Origin: SZUA-252 sp035716005
GTDB lineage: Bacteria; Eisenbacteria; RBG-16-71-46; SZUA-252
Length of the DNA stretch: 64,000 bases
Direction of reading: 5' to 3'
NCBI GenBank assembly: GCA_035716005.1
Contig: DASTKG010000025.1
Coordinates: 15,275-79,274, forward strand
Part shown: piece by piece, positions 41,224-51,278 of the stretch
Layout: each line of letters starts with the position of its first letter
Position numbering within the stretch: position 1 is the first letter of the stretch
Program-made: the position numbers and the translations under genes
Notes under the pieces: generated by a model
Databases searched by the model: none
What the model was told of the DNA's origin: nothing
Seen by the model: the letters and a program-made list of their open reading frames with translations, nothing else

Positions 41224-42936
41224 CTACGGCTCCAGTTTCACCAGCCGCTGCGACGCCTCGACTCCGCTCGCCTCGACGCGCGCGAAGTAGACGCCCGCGC
41301 CCGCCGAGCGGCCCTGGTCGTCCGTCCCGTCCCACGTCACCGCATGCCGGCCCGCGGGCAGCCAGGAGTTCACCAGACGTTTCACGAGCCGGCCCTGGAT
41401 GTCGAACAGGGCGACCCGCGTCGCGCCGCCCGCCGGGAGGTCGAGCGAGATCACCGTGTACGGGTGGAACGGGTTCGGGGCGCTCTGAACGCGGAAGCCC
41501 GGCGCGGCCGCCGTCGTCGCGACGGCGGTGACGTTCGCCAGCCATCCGAGATCGACGAGCAGATCGTGCGTCAGATCGACGGTGTCGTGAAGGCCGGTGT
41601 TGATGGCCGGCTCCATCAGCACGTCGGGGGTCGCGCTCACGTCGAAATGAGAGACCGAGGAGCCCGACTCGACCGGATTCGGCGCGTACATTTTCATCCG
41701 CCCCGCCGCGGTGAGTCCCGCGACCCGCGTGGCGCTCTCGCGGATGGTCCCGGTCACGGTCGCCGAGAGCATGGCGTTCTTCAGGGTCGTCCCGTCGGCC
41801 TGCGAGATCATCACGGCGGGAATCACGATGGAGGGATCGGTTCCGCCCATCGTGATCGGGGCGCCGGCGGCATTGTTGACGACGATCACGCCGACCGCGC
41901 CGCTAGACTGCGCGGCGGCCACCTTCGCGACGAAGGTGCAGGTGCCGCGATCGAGCACCGCGATCTGCCCCGCGAGCGCTCCTCCGTTCTGAATCGGCTC
42001 GCAGGCGTCGCTGGTCGGGGCCGTCCCGTCGTTCACCAGAACGAGATTCGCCGTGACGCCGCCCGGGGTCGCCGCGGCGCCGAAATCGGCGCTGAGCGCC
42101 ACGTAGTCCCCCGCCACGGAGGCCGGAGCCGTCACGTGCACCTCGGGCTCGTGCCCCAGGTAGAGAGCGGCCGCTCGGTTCGTCCCCGCGCCGTCCCACG
42201 TCAGCTTGCCGGTGTTGACGGCCGAGTTCTTCCGGGCGTTGTTGTTGGTCATCTGATCCCAGTGGAGGCCGGTCGACTCGTCGAAGAGGAAGTGGTCGTA
42301 GGCGGAGGGCGTGCCGCTCAGCGTGCCGCCGGTGCTCGAGCTGGTGAACGTGCTGAAGCCCAGGCCGTGGCCCAGCTCGTGGAGCACCACCGGGAGGAGT
42401 TCGATGTCGCTCCCTTCCGCGCCGTCGAGGCCGTAGTACCAGTTGGACGTGCCGAGGCAGGTGGAGTTGTCCACGTCGGAGTTGAAGGTCGCGCTGATGT
42501 CGTCGGAAGGGCTCAGGTCCGAGTTCGAGAGCTTGTTGGCGAGCGCCTGGTGGTACCAGTGGTTCGTGAGCGGCGCGCCGGCGAAGTTGGCGTGCGCGGA
42601 TTGCGAGCCGGCGCTCCCGAGGACGCCCGACGTGGCGTCGCAGGTCTGGGAGTTGAATTGCGCCGCGACCCGGATCGTGATGGCGCTCGGCAGGATGGCC
42701 CCCCAGATGGAGGCGGCATGCTTGAAGATGAAGAGGCGCTGCGCGCCGAGCGTGGTGCCGGGGTTCCCGCCCACGGGGGCGACCGGAGTCGGATCGTTGA
42801 ATCCCTCGTTCGCGCCGTCGTTGTTCACGATGACGATCGTGGCGGCGTGGCCGGGAGAGGGCAGGGAGAAGGACGCGGCGACGGGGATGGCAAGGGCGAG
42901 CGCTGCGAGCGCGAAGCGTCGGAAGGTCGGTCGCAT
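41224..42936 (-). CDS. Secreted zinc protease-like protein with PA domain and FlgD-like tail
   Basis: The 570-residue protein has a signal peptide (1-31) and a metalloprotease-like domain with VVLHELGHGLGF (about 182-193). No obvious third zinc ligand of the metzincin pattern follows. A PA domain lies at about 300-395 (ALAGQIAVLDRGTCTFVAKV, GAVGVIVVNN). A conserved stretch follows (MEPAINTGLHDTVDLTHDLL), then a FlgD/T9SS-like C-terminal Ig domain (PNPFHPYTVISLDLP, WDGTDDQGRSAGAGVY). The tail is homologous to that of the M6 protease at 16084. It is co-transcribed, 3 bp apart, with the small exported gene upstream. Confidence 0.8.
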   Translation of the reverse strand: MRPTFRRFALAALALAIPVAASFSLPSPGHAATIVIVNNDGANEGFNDPTPVAPVGGNPGTTLGAQRLFIFKHAASIWGAILPSAITIRVAAQFNSQTCDATSGVLGSAGSQSAHANFAGAPLTNHWYHQALANKLSNSDLSPSDDISATFNSDVDNSTCLGTSNWYYGLDGAEGSDIELLPVVLHELGHGLGFSTFTSSSTGGTLSGTPSAYDHFLFDESTGLHWDQMTNNNARKNSAVNTGKLTWDGAGTNRAAALYLGHEPEVHVTAPASVAGDYVALSADFGAAATPGGVTANLVLVNDGTAPTSDACEPIQNGGALAGQIAVLDRGTCTFVAKVAAAQSSGAVGVIVVNNAAGAPITMGGTDPSIVIPAVMISQADGTTLKNAMLSATVTGTIRESATRVAGLTAAGRMKMYAPNPVESGSSVSHFDVSATPDVLMEPAINTGLHDTVDLTHDLLVDLGWLANVTAVATTAAAPGFRVQSAPNPFHPYTVISLDLPAGGATRVALFDIQGRLVKRLVNSWLPAGRHAVTWDGTDDQGRSAGAGVYFARVEASGVEASQRLVKLEP

Positions 42937-42939
42937 CGC

Positions 42940-43557
42940 TCAGCGCTCCTCGTGCCGCGGCTCGGTCCGCGCGGCAGGCTCGGCCGTCGCGGTCGCGCCG
43001 GGGGCGTCGTCGCCGCGAAGCGCGGCGTCGAGCTCGGACTCCTGCACGCACGTCTCGACCTTCCGTCCGTCGGGCGTGATGCGCATCACCGCGTAGTCCT
43101 GGAAGCGTCCCTGCAGATCCACCATCATCGAGCCGTCGGGCCGGTGAATCACGGTCAGGCCGGCGTCGGATCGATCGAGGGCCGGGCTCAGGTTCGCGGC
43201 GCGATCGAGAGCGGCGCGCTCCGCCTTGGAGGGAAGCCCGAGTTTCCCGGTCTCGGGGTCGATCCCGACGATCATGCCGGCCGAACCGCGCGGCGTGGCC
43301 GGCGTGGCGGCCGCGATCGCGGGGGCGTCGGATTGCGCGGACGCCGGGACGGATTTCGCGGGGGCTTCGGATTCGAGCGGCATCGACGCCGTGGCGACGG
43401 TTGACGCGCCGGCGGCGCGTGCCGCGGCGGGAGCGGTCGCCGATCCCGAGTCCTGTCGTGGGCGGTGGAGCGCGTGAGCCACGAGCGCGCCGCCGAGAAT
43501 CGCGAGCGCGACGGCCAACGCGATCCGGCGTACGGGATATCCAAGGGTGCGCGGCAT
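42940..43557 (-). CDS. Exported low-complexity protein paired with the PA-domain protease
   Basis: The 205-residue protein has an N-terminal membrane or signal segment (about 10-28) followed by ~60 residues of Ala/Ser/Pro-rich linker. A compact conserved-looking region then runs from about 93 to 180, beginning GMIVGIDPETGKLGLPS and including YAVMRITPDGRKVETC. I do not recognise the family. A strong GGAGG precedes the ATG. The 3-bp gap to the protease suggests a propeptide-like, inhibitor or chaperone partner (inference). Confidence 0.6.
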   Translation of the reverse strand: MPRTLGYPVRRIALAVALAILGGALVAHALHRPRQDSGSATAPAAARAAGASTVATASMPLESEAPAKSVPASAQSDAPAIAAATPATPRGSAGMIVGIDPETGKLGLPSKAERAALDRAANLSPALDRSDAGLTVIHRPDGSMMVDLQGRFQDYAVMRITPDGRKVETCVQESELDAALRGDDAPGATATAEPAARTEPRHEER

Positions 43558-43645
43558 GATGTCCTCCAGGGGCGACGAGCGGCTTGTGGAATCTAGTGAG
43601 TTTGGCGCAAGATCCAGGCCACGGCAACGCGCAAAATGTCAGGTG

Positions 43646-43659
43646 CGTAAGGGCTTACG
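43646..43659. promoter_or_regulatory. Palindromic operator candidate between divergent genes
   Basis: CGTAAG-GG-CTTACG is a perfect 6+2+6 inverted repeat. It is 102 bp from the start of the minus-strand gene (43761 gene starts 102 bp on the other side; minus-strand gene 89 bp away), between the exported linker protein gene and the exported metallo-hydrolase gene. No matching regulator family is assigned. Confidence 0.4.
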
Positions 43660-43760
43660 GAATCGGCGTTAATCCCGCCCGACCCGGCGCGGCCCCTCCG
43701 GCTCCCTGTGCGAATTGGACCAGTCAGCGGCAATTCACCCATCGCCAAGAGGCCCCTCGA

Positions 43761-44855
43761 ATGAACCGAATCATCCTCACGCTCCTCCTCCTGGCGAGCG
43801 CGGCGCGCGCGTCCGCCGCCGACGTCGCCTCCCCTGCCGCGCCCGCCCCGAAATCGGTCGCGAACCACGAGCGTTCGGTGGGCGAGGCGGCGGAAGGCGT
43901 CTACGTCATCGAGCACAAGGACGCGCCCGACACGAATCCGCAGGGGAACACGACCGTGATCGTCGGCGATCGCGACGTGATGGTGATCGACTCGGGCTAC
44001 CTCCCCTCGAGCACGCGCGAGGACATCGCGCAGATCCGCGAGTGGACGAAGAAGCCGGTCCGCTTCCTCGTGAACACCCACTGGCATCCCGATCACATAC
44101 GCGGGAATTCGCTCTACGCCGACGCGTTTCCCGGGCTCGTCATCCTTGCCCACGCGGTGACGCCCGAGCTGGAGGAGGGCTGGGACGTTCCGAATCGGGC
44201 GCGCTATCGCGGGCGCGTGGCGGTGCTGGAGGAACAGTTGAAGACCGGAAAGGGCGCCGACGGGAAGAAGCTGCGCGATGCCGATCGGAAGGCGATGACC
44301 GAGGAATTGGCGGGGCGCCGCGCGGTGCTGCAGGAATTCGCCACGTACGTGCCGGCGTACCCCACCGTCACCTTCTCGGACGCCATGACGATCGATCTCG
44401 GCGGCCGGGTCGTTCAATTGAAGTTCTACGGCCGCGGCCACTCCTCGGGCGACATCGTCGCCTACCTCCCGCGCGAGCGCGTCCTCGTGGCGGGCGATCT
44501 CGTGGCGTCGCCCGTCCCCTACTTCTTCGCCGGCTACCCCTACGACGAAATCGCCGCGCTGGAGGCGCTCGCCGCGCTCGACGCCCTGACGATCGTGCCC
44601 GGTCACGGCGACGTCATGCTCGACGAGAGCTATCTCAACCGGACCATCGAGGTGATGAAGGACGTGCGGGACCAGGTGGTGCGGGAGACGAGGCGGCTCG
44701 GCCCGCTCTCGGCGAAACTCGAGGACGTGCGGAAGGGCGTGAACTACAAGACCTACGCGGCCGAGTTCGCCGGGACCGACAAGGAGAGCCTGGAGTTCTT
44801 CACCGAGTCGATGGACGGGCTGGTGAAGACCCTCTTCGAGCAGATTCCGAAGTAG
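43761..44855 (+). CDS. Exported metallo-beta-lactamase-fold hydrolase
   Basis: The protein has 364 residues from ATG 43761, with AAGAGG 8 bp upstream and a signal peptide (1-20). MBL-fold metal ligands are complete: NTHWHPDHIRGN (about 110-121, HxHxDH), His in ILAHAVTPEL, Asp in VLVAGDLVASP and His in IVPGHGDVM. The family spans beta-lactamases, lactonases and quinoprotein-relay hydrolases, and the substrate is not evident. Its stop is 8 bp from the convergent ferredoxin gene. Confidence 0.85.
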   Translation: MNRIILTLLLLASAARASAADVASPAAPAPKSVANHERSVGEAAEGVYVIEHKDAPDTNPQGNTTVIVGDRDVMVIDSGYLPSSTREDIAQIREWTKKPVRFLVNTHWHPDHIRGNSLYADAFPGLVILAHAVTPELEEGWDVPNRARYRGRVAVLEEQLKTGKGADGKKLRDADRKAMTEELAGRRAVLQEFATYVPAYPTVTFSDAMTIDLGGRVVQLKFYGRGHSSGDIVAYLPRERVLVAGDLVASPVPYFFAGYPYDEIAALEALAALDALTIVPGHGDVMLDESYLNRTIEVMKDVRDQVVRETRRLGPLSAKLEDVRKGVNYKTYAAEFAGTDKESLEFFTESMDGLVKTLFEQIPK

Positions 44856-44862
44856 GGCGCGC

Positions 44863-45084
44863 CTACTTCTTCAGCTTGTACTGAAGCGCCCCCGACGGGC
44901 AGCGCTCGATCTGCGCGGCCACCTCCGCCGCCGTCGCCGCCTCCGGCCGGATCCAGTGCTTCCGATTCACGTCGAAGACGGCCGGCAGGCCGCGAACGCA
45001 GTTGCCCGAGTGGCAGCAAAGATTCGGGTCGAACGTGACCACGATCTCGGGCGTTTCGTAGGTTTGAAGCCGCTTCTCGTTCAT
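44863..45084 (-). CDS. Small mono-cluster ferredoxin-like protein (Fer4_19 type)
   Basis: The 73-residue protein has Cys at 23, 24, 29 and 62 in the pattern NLCCHSGNCVRGLPAVFD and ERCPSGALQY, typical of the divergent 4Fe-4S mono-cluster family that includes YjdI. It is likely a small cytoplasmic electron carrier. A strong GGAGGAGG lies before the ATG. Confidence 0.85.
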   Translation of the reverse strand: MNEKRLQTYETPEIVVTFDPNLCCHSGNCVRGLPAVFDVNRKHWIRPEAATAAEVAAQIERCPSGALQYKLKK

Positions 45085-45120
45085 GGCACCTCCTCCGCCG
45101 CCAGCCGGCCGCCTGCCGCC

Positions 45121-45531
45121 CTACAATTTCTGCGCGCGGAAATTCAACGTGCCCGACACCTTGCTCGCGAGGACCTGGATCGTCCAATTGCCCGCGGCAC
45201 CCGTCGCGGTGGTGAACGTGCCGTTCTGCTTCAGGCTCCTGGAGTAGACCGTCGCCCCCGCGCTGTCCTTCAGCACGAGCGTCGCGTCTCCGCCCGTGAT
45301 GGAGCTCGCTTGATTGATCGTGGCGGCGGTGCCGGAGTTCGCCCACGTGTACGCGTACGTGTGGCTGTAGTTCTTGGTGTCCGTGACCTGGAACTGGAAG
45401 CTGTCGGCCACGTTCGCGACCTGGAGATCCTTGCCGGGGCTCGAATCGTCGCCGCAGCCGCCCACGGCGAAGAGGGCCAGCAACGTGAGGGGTGCGAGCA
45501 GGCGCGGAGCGAAACTGGCGGGGAGTTTCAT
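45121..45531 (-). CDS. Small lipoprotein of unknown function
   Basis: The protein has 136 residues from ATG 45531 (GGAGG 7 bp upstream). A lipobox FAVGGC places the lipidated Cys at position 26, followed by GDDSSPGKD. The mature ~105 residues look like one beta-sandwich (VADSFQFQVTDTKNYSHTY, then GTLNFRAQKL), as in PPC-like bacterial C-terminal domains. It is a monocistronic unit with its own promoter. Confidence 0.75.
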   Translation of the reverse strand: MKLPASFAPRLLAPLTLLALFAVGGCGDDSSPGKDLQVANVADSFQFQVTDTKNYSHTYAYTWANSGTAATINQASSITGGDATLVLKDSAGATVYSRSLKQNGTFTTATGAAGNWTIQVLASKVSGTLNFRAQKL

Positions 45532-45621
45532 CACGGTGCCTCCTTGGGAAGGGTTCCGCGATCCCGCCCCCATCGGGATGCCGGCACGGCTCGAATCGTT
45601 CCCATTCCGGGAACTAGCGCG

Positions 45622-45650
45622 AATGTAACGCCGGGCGCCGCCCGCGTCCA
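45622..45650 (-). promoter_or_regulatory. Promoter of the small lipoprotein gene
   Basis: On the minus strand, TGGACG (45650-45645), a 17-bp spacer and TACATT (45627-45622). The -10 hexamer is identical to that of trxA. It predicts a leader of about 85 nt. Confidence 0.5.
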
Positions 45651-45674
45651 CGTCCACCCGCCTCGGCGGCCCGA

Positions 45675-45698
45675 AAACTCGAGGGGGCCGGTCCCCTC
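45675..45698 (-). terminator. Intrinsic terminator of groES-groEL
   Basis: On the minus strand, GAGGGG-ACCGGC-CCCCTC is followed by GAGTTTTC. This is a 6-bp GC stem with a short T-run, 87 bp after the groEL stop. Confidence 0.6.
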
Positions 45699-45784
45699 CG
45701 TGGGTTCCGACCCCCTCATCATCATCGACCTCGGCGCGTCACCGAGTCCCACAACGCGGTTTCCCGCGAGGCGACGATCGACGT

Positions 45785-47422
<1,638 letters not shown>

Positions 47423-47473
47423 GGGTTCAATCTCTCCTTACAGAGATAGAGGTGCGTTCGGGCGAAGAATCGC

Positions 47474-47764
47474 TCAGCTGACGATGGCGAGGACTTCTTC
47501 CTCGCGAATGATGATGTAGTCGGTGCCGTCGATCTTCACTTCGCTGCCCGAGTACTTGCCCATGAGGACCTTGTCGCCCTTCTTGACGTCGAGCGGAACC
47601 CGCTTGCCGTCCTCGAAGCGACCGGGGCCGACGGCGATGACCTCACCCTGCTGCGGCTTTTCCTTGGCGGTGTCGGGAATGATGATTCCGCCGCGCTTCG
47701 TTTCCACTTCCTCGAGACGACGGACGAGGATGCGATCCGACAGTGGCTTCACATTGACGGACAT
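47474..47764 (-). CDS. groS: Co-chaperonin GroES (Hsp10)
   Basis: The 96-residue protein is canonical in length. It has KPLSDRILVRRLEEVETKRG at the N-terminus, the mobile loop GGIIIPDTAKEKPQQGEV, and the C-terminal DYIIIREEEVLAIV. GAAGGAG lies 9 bp before the ATG. It forms the lid of the GroEL cage and is first in the operon, with a long leader to the CIRCE element. Confidence 0.98.
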   Translation of the reverse strand: MSVNVKPLSDRILVRRLEEVETKRGGIIIPDTAKEKPQQGEVIAVGPGRFEDGKRVPLDVKKGDKVLMGKYSGSEVKIDGTDYIIIREEEVLAIVS

Positions 47765-47932
47765 GGAGTGAGACTCCTTCGTTTCGAATTGGTTTTCGGT
47801 GAGTCGGTGACATTTGGGCCGGGATGCGGTGATTCCCCCGACCTGGAGGCATCATACCGCAATCGCCGTGCCGCCATTTGGCGCGGCTGCCAGAAATGGG
47901 GCGTAACTATCTGTAAATAAATAAGATAAAAA

Positions 47933-47957
47933 TAGCACTCCACCTGTCGGAGTGCCA
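47933..47957. promoter_or_regulatory. CIRCE operator (HrcA binding site)
   Basis: TAGCACTC-N9-GAGTGCCA matches the CIRCE consensus at nearly all positions. It lies 169 bp upstream of groES on the minus strand. HrcA would repress groESL here; no hrcA gene is in the window. Confidence 0.9.
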
Positions 47958-48016
47958 GCCGCGGGGCGGTCGGGCTGCCATCTCTTGTCCAAACGGCAGA
48001 GGCGATGGCAGAGGCA

Positions 48017-48046
48017 TTGAGCGAATGCCCCTCGCTTTCCTATAAT
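48017..48046 (+). promoter_or_regulatory. Promoter of the GT39-TPR gene
   Basis: TTGAGC (48017-48022), an 18-bp spacer and a perfect TATAAT (48041-48046). It lies downstream of the frame's earliest possible start, which argues for the ATG at 48158. Confidence 0.65.
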
Positions 48047-48157
48047 GCCGCAACAACTTATGCACGCCTTCCGAGATGCCGTCCCATCGTGTCGCCCCTC
48101 CGGCCAGTTTGTCGCCTTGGCGCGGCAGGCCCGGGCGCGCTAGCGCCCCGCCCAGCC

Positions 48158-50479
48158 ATGCCCAAGGCCAAACCGAAATCGAAGGCCGCGCCGGCGGCGA
48201 AGCGCGCTCCCGGGGCCTCCGGTAAGCCTCGGCGCGGCCCCCGCTTCTCGCTCGCGTCCATCGATCGCGCCCTCCTCGCGATCCTCGTCCTCTCGACGCT
48301 CCTTCGCCTCTGGGGGATCGGCGATCGCCTCCCCGACGCGTCGCTCGGCATCAACGTCGTCGACGACACCGCCATCGAGGAGACCGACCGGACGACGGTC
48401 ATGCGATCGTGGGCCATGTGGCAGGGGGGGATGAAGGAGTTCGACCTGAACCCCCACACGGGCGGATGGCCCGCCCTTTCGTTCTATCTCACGCTCGCCA
48501 TCCAGATCTTCTACAAGGCCTGGTACGGCTTCCTGCACTCGGGAGTCACGACCGCCGAGTTCGCCAAGCACGTGCAGCTCGATTCGGCGGGCCTCTTCCT
48601 CCTCGCGCGCATCGTGAACGCGACGATCGGGATCCTGAGCGTCGCGCTCACGTGGCGCCTGGCGCTTCCGCTCGTGGGCCGCACCGGGGCGATCCTCGCC
48701 GCGGCGTTCCTCGCGACGAACCCGCTCCACATCCTCACCTCCCAGCACATCAGCGATCCCAATCTCCTGGCGCTGGTCTTCGTCGCGCTGGCGGCGGCGG
48801 CGATGGTGAAGGTGGCGGACGAGGGGAGGACGCGCGATTCCGTTCTCGCCGGGATCTGGATCGGGCTCGCCGCGGCATGCAAGTACGTCCCGCTCGTCCT
48901 GCTCGCTCCGCTCGCGCTGGCCCATCTTCGCGGCGGCCGCTGGAACTGGAGGCCGTTCGCCCTCGCGGCCGGACTCGCGTTCGTCGCCATGTTCGCGGCC
49001 TCGCCCTACACCTTCCTCGACTGGAAGACGACGATGGACGCCTTCGGCGTGCAGCGGCGGAGCCTCTTCAGCGACTGGGTGGGGCAGTCGACCTTCCCGA
49101 TCTCCCTTCCGACCTACCTCATCGCGTCCCTTCCGAAGGCGCTCGGCTGGCCCGTCTATCTCCTCTCGATCGCCGGCTTCGCGGGGCTCTGGCGAAAGGG
49201 AGGCGGCGCCCGCTCCGTCGCGCTCGTCGCGATCGTCGTCGTCCTGGCGAACGGGCTCCTCCGCGCCGCGCAGGAGCGCTACCTGCTCGTCGCCTATCCG
49301 ATGTTCGTCCTCGCGGCCGCGGCGGGCCTCCTCTGGCTCATCGATCTCGCGCGCGCGCGCCTTCCCGAGACCGCGCGCAGCCCGCGCACGATCGTCTTCG
49401 TCGCCGCGCTCGCGGCCCTGGCTCCGATTCGCGACCTGATCGAGATCCGCCAGGCGCTCCGGCAGCCCGACTCGCGTCACGAGGCGCGACGCTGGGTCAA
49501 CGCGCACGTCGGGCCCACGAAGCGCCTCGCCGTGGAGCTCTACGGTCCCGTCTTCTCGGATCGCGAGCGAAACATCGTCATCTGGCCCTTCTTCGCCACG
49601 CAGGCGCCGCTCGTCGCTCCCGCGTATCACGCCGAGTTCCTCGACGGCGTCGAGACGATCGTTCTCTCGGGCGAGGTCTCGCGCCGGTTCGAGGCCGACT
49701 CGCTGAAGTATCCCGACGAGGCGGCCTATTACCGGTGGCTCCGCGAGCACGGCGAGACGATCTGGCGATCGAACGCGGAGGGGCGGAAGCTTTCGGGGCC
49801 GATCATCGAAGTCCGAGCGCTCCCGGGGGGCCTCAGCACGCGCGCGGAGCGGGACTCGCTCTTCGCGCGCCTGCAGCCGAAGCCGAGCGGCACCTACCGC
49901 CTCGCGCTCTGGTGCCACGACATGTCGCTCCTCTTCTCCCGCTCCGGCGACTTCCAGCGCTCCGAGGAGTGGGCGCTTCGGGGGCTCGAGGTCGGCGCGG
50001 CGAAGCTCTCGCCGCGGCTCTACGCGGCGCTCGCGCTCTCGAGGCTGAATCTGGCGGACTTCGCGGGGGCGGAAGAGGCCGCGCGCCTCGGAATCGCCGA
50101 CGCGCCGAGGGCGTACGCGCTTCACCTCTATCGCGGGCTCGCGCTCCAACGGTTGGGGCGGCTCGAGGAATCGCTTCCCGAGCTGCGCGACGCTCTGACG
50201 CTGTCGGGCGACGCGCGCGTCCATCTGAACATCGCCCAGGCGCTCGCGGCGCTCGGCCGCTACGAGGAGGCGGTGGCGGAACTGGGCCGGGTGCCCCGAG
50301 ACACGCCCGAGCGGGCCGCGGCGATGCGCGACCAGGCGGTCATTCTGCTCAACCAGCTCGGGCGCCGCGACGAGGGGATCGCGGCGCTGAAGGAGGCCGC
50401 GGTGCTCACGACCGACCCGAACGAGGCGAAGCTTCTCGCGGACGAGGCGATCAGGCTGCAGAAGAGCGTGGGTCGGTGA
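48158..50479 (+). CDS. GT39-type membrane glycosyltransferase with C-terminal TPRs
   Basis: The protein has 773 residues from ATG 48158 and a basic cytoplasmic N-terminus (MPKAKPKSKAAPAAKR). About ten membrane helices span residues ~40-460. The first periplasmic loop carries acidic residues (VVDDTAIEETDRTTV) as expected for PMT/ArnT-like enzymes using polyprenyl-phosphate sugars. A periplasmic domain (~460-610) and TPR repeats (~610-770, LHLYRGLALQRLGRLEESLP) follow. A polyprenyl-dependent glycosyltransferase is likely; the acceptor is unknown. There is no clear Shine-Dalgarno site. Confidence 0.75.
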   Translation: MPKAKPKSKAAPAAKRAPGASGKPRRGPRFSLASIDRALLAILVLSTLLRLWGIGDRLPDASLGINVVDDTAIEETDRTTVMRSWAMWQGGMKEFDLNPHTGGWPALSFYLTLAIQIFYKAWYGFLHSGVTTAEFAKHVQLDSAGLFLLARIVNATIGILSVALTWRLALPLVGRTGAILAAAFLATNPLHILTSQHISDPNLLALVFVALAAAAMVKVADEGRTRDSVLAGIWIGLAAACKYVPLVLLAPLALAHLRGGRWNWRPFALAAGLAFVAMFAASPYTFLDWKTTMDAFGVQRRSLFSDWVGQSTFPISLPTYLIASLPKALGWPVYLLSIAGFAGLWRKGGGARSVALVAIVVVLANGLLRAAQERYLLVAYPMFVLAAAAGLLWLIDLARARLPETARSPRTIVFVAALAALAPIRDLIEIRQALRQPDSRHEARRWVNAHVGPTKRLAVELYGPVFSDRERNIVIWPFFATQAPLVAPAYHAEFLDGVETIVLSGEVSRRFEADSLKYPDEAAYYRWLREHGETIWRSNAEGRKLSGPIIEVRALPGGLSTRAERDSLFARLQPKPSGTYRLALWCHDMSLLFSRSGDFQRSEEWALRGLEVGAAKLSPRLYAALALSRLNLADFAGAEEAARLGIADAPRAYALHLYRGLALQRLGRLEESLPELRDALTLSGDARVHLNIAQALAALGRYEEAVAELGRVPRDTPERAAAMRDQAVILLNQLGRRDEGIAALKEAAVLTTDPNEAKLLADEAIRLQKSVGR

Positions 50480-50512
50480 CGCGCGAGGCGCTTCGCGAGC
50501 AGCTCGTCTAGC

Positions 50513-51277
50513 CTAGTCGAACGCGGCGCGAAGCTCCGAGAGCGCCCGCACGATTCGATCGGGGCGCACGGGGTGAGCGTCCGGTAGCCCGGTCCCTCGG
50601 CGATCGACCCAGACGGCGCGAATTCCGGCGCGCTGCGGCCCGGCCACGTCCCAATCGAGATTGTCCCCCACCATCCACGCGGCGTCCGGAGCCGCGTCGA
50701 GCCGCTCGAGCGCGAGATCGTAGATGCGCGGATCGGGCTTTCCGTAGCCGACGGCGCCCTCGATGAGAACCACGTCGAAGTAGGCCGCGAGCCCGAACCG
50801 CTCGATCTTCGCCGTCTGCGCGGCGGCGCTTCCGTTGGTGAGAAGCGCCATCCGGCAGCCCGACTCGCGGAACCATCGGACCGTCTCGATCGCGCCCTCG
50901 AGAGGCGCGATCGACGCCTCCTTCCGCGCCGCGTAGTCGCGCGCGATCGAGGCCGCCAGAGTGGGGGCGCCGTCGCCGTCGCCGTCGCCGGCGCCGGCGC
51001 CCCCGCCCGCGCCGATGCCGAGCTCCGCCAGGGCGAGCCGCGCCACTTCCGCACGGGCGGCGCCGAGATCGAGCCGCCCGGTCCGATGCCGCTCCGGATC
51101 CCCCCAGAACCATCGCCTCGCCCGCACGATCGCGGCGTGGAGCGTCTCCGGCTCGATCGCGCCCAGCTCGGCGCGATGCGCGTCGATCGCGCCCCGCCAG
51201 TAGAGATCGGTGCTTCCGCTGTCGTCGAGGATCGTGTCGTCGAGATCGAGGAGGAGCGCGTCGGGCCGCCGATTCAT
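50513..51277 (-). CDS. HAD-superfamily hydrolase with a Gly/Asp repeat insert
   Basis: The 254-residue protein has HAD motif I LLDLDDTILDD (about 9-19), motif II LLTNGSA, motif III Lys in GYGKPDPRIY and motif IV MVGDNLDWDVAG. It is close to YjjG/HAD-IA hydrolases. The cap contains a low-complexity stretch (GAGGGAGAGDGDGDGA, about 90-105) encoded by tandem hexanucleotides. It starts 1 bp after the sigma54 activator stop. Confidence 0.8.
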   Translation of the reverse strand: MNRRPDALLLDLDDTILDDSGSTDLYWRGAIDAHRAELGAIEPETLHAAIVRARRWFWGDPERHRTGRLDLGAARAEVARLALAELGIGAGGGAGAGDGDGDGAPTLAASIARDYAARKEASIAPLEGAIETVRWFRESGCRMALLTNGSAAAQTAKIERFGLAAYFDVVLIEGAVGYGKPDPRIYDLALERLDAAPDAAWMVGDNLDWDVAGPQRAGIRAVWVDRRGTGLPDAHPVRPDRIVRALSELRAAFD

Positions 51278-51278
51278 C

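Larger units (their letters stand above)
47765..48157. other. 393-bp intergenic region between groES and the GT39 gene
   Basis: This gap has no gene that I can support. From left to right it holds the groES ribosome site, a ~130-bp leader, an AT-rich tract (about 47914-47934) that is striking in this GC-rich DNA, the CIRCE operator (47933-47957) and a plus-strand promoter (48017-48046). A short GC hairpin (48132-48148) lies just before the GT39 start. On the minus strand, CCCCATTT (47901-47894) resembles a sigma32-type -10. Confidence 0.7.

Noticed and set aside
48005..48157. Earlier start of the GT39 gene at 48005
   Set aside because: A good promoter (48017-48046) lies inside this stretch, and the basic N-terminus plus first helix follow ATG 48158.
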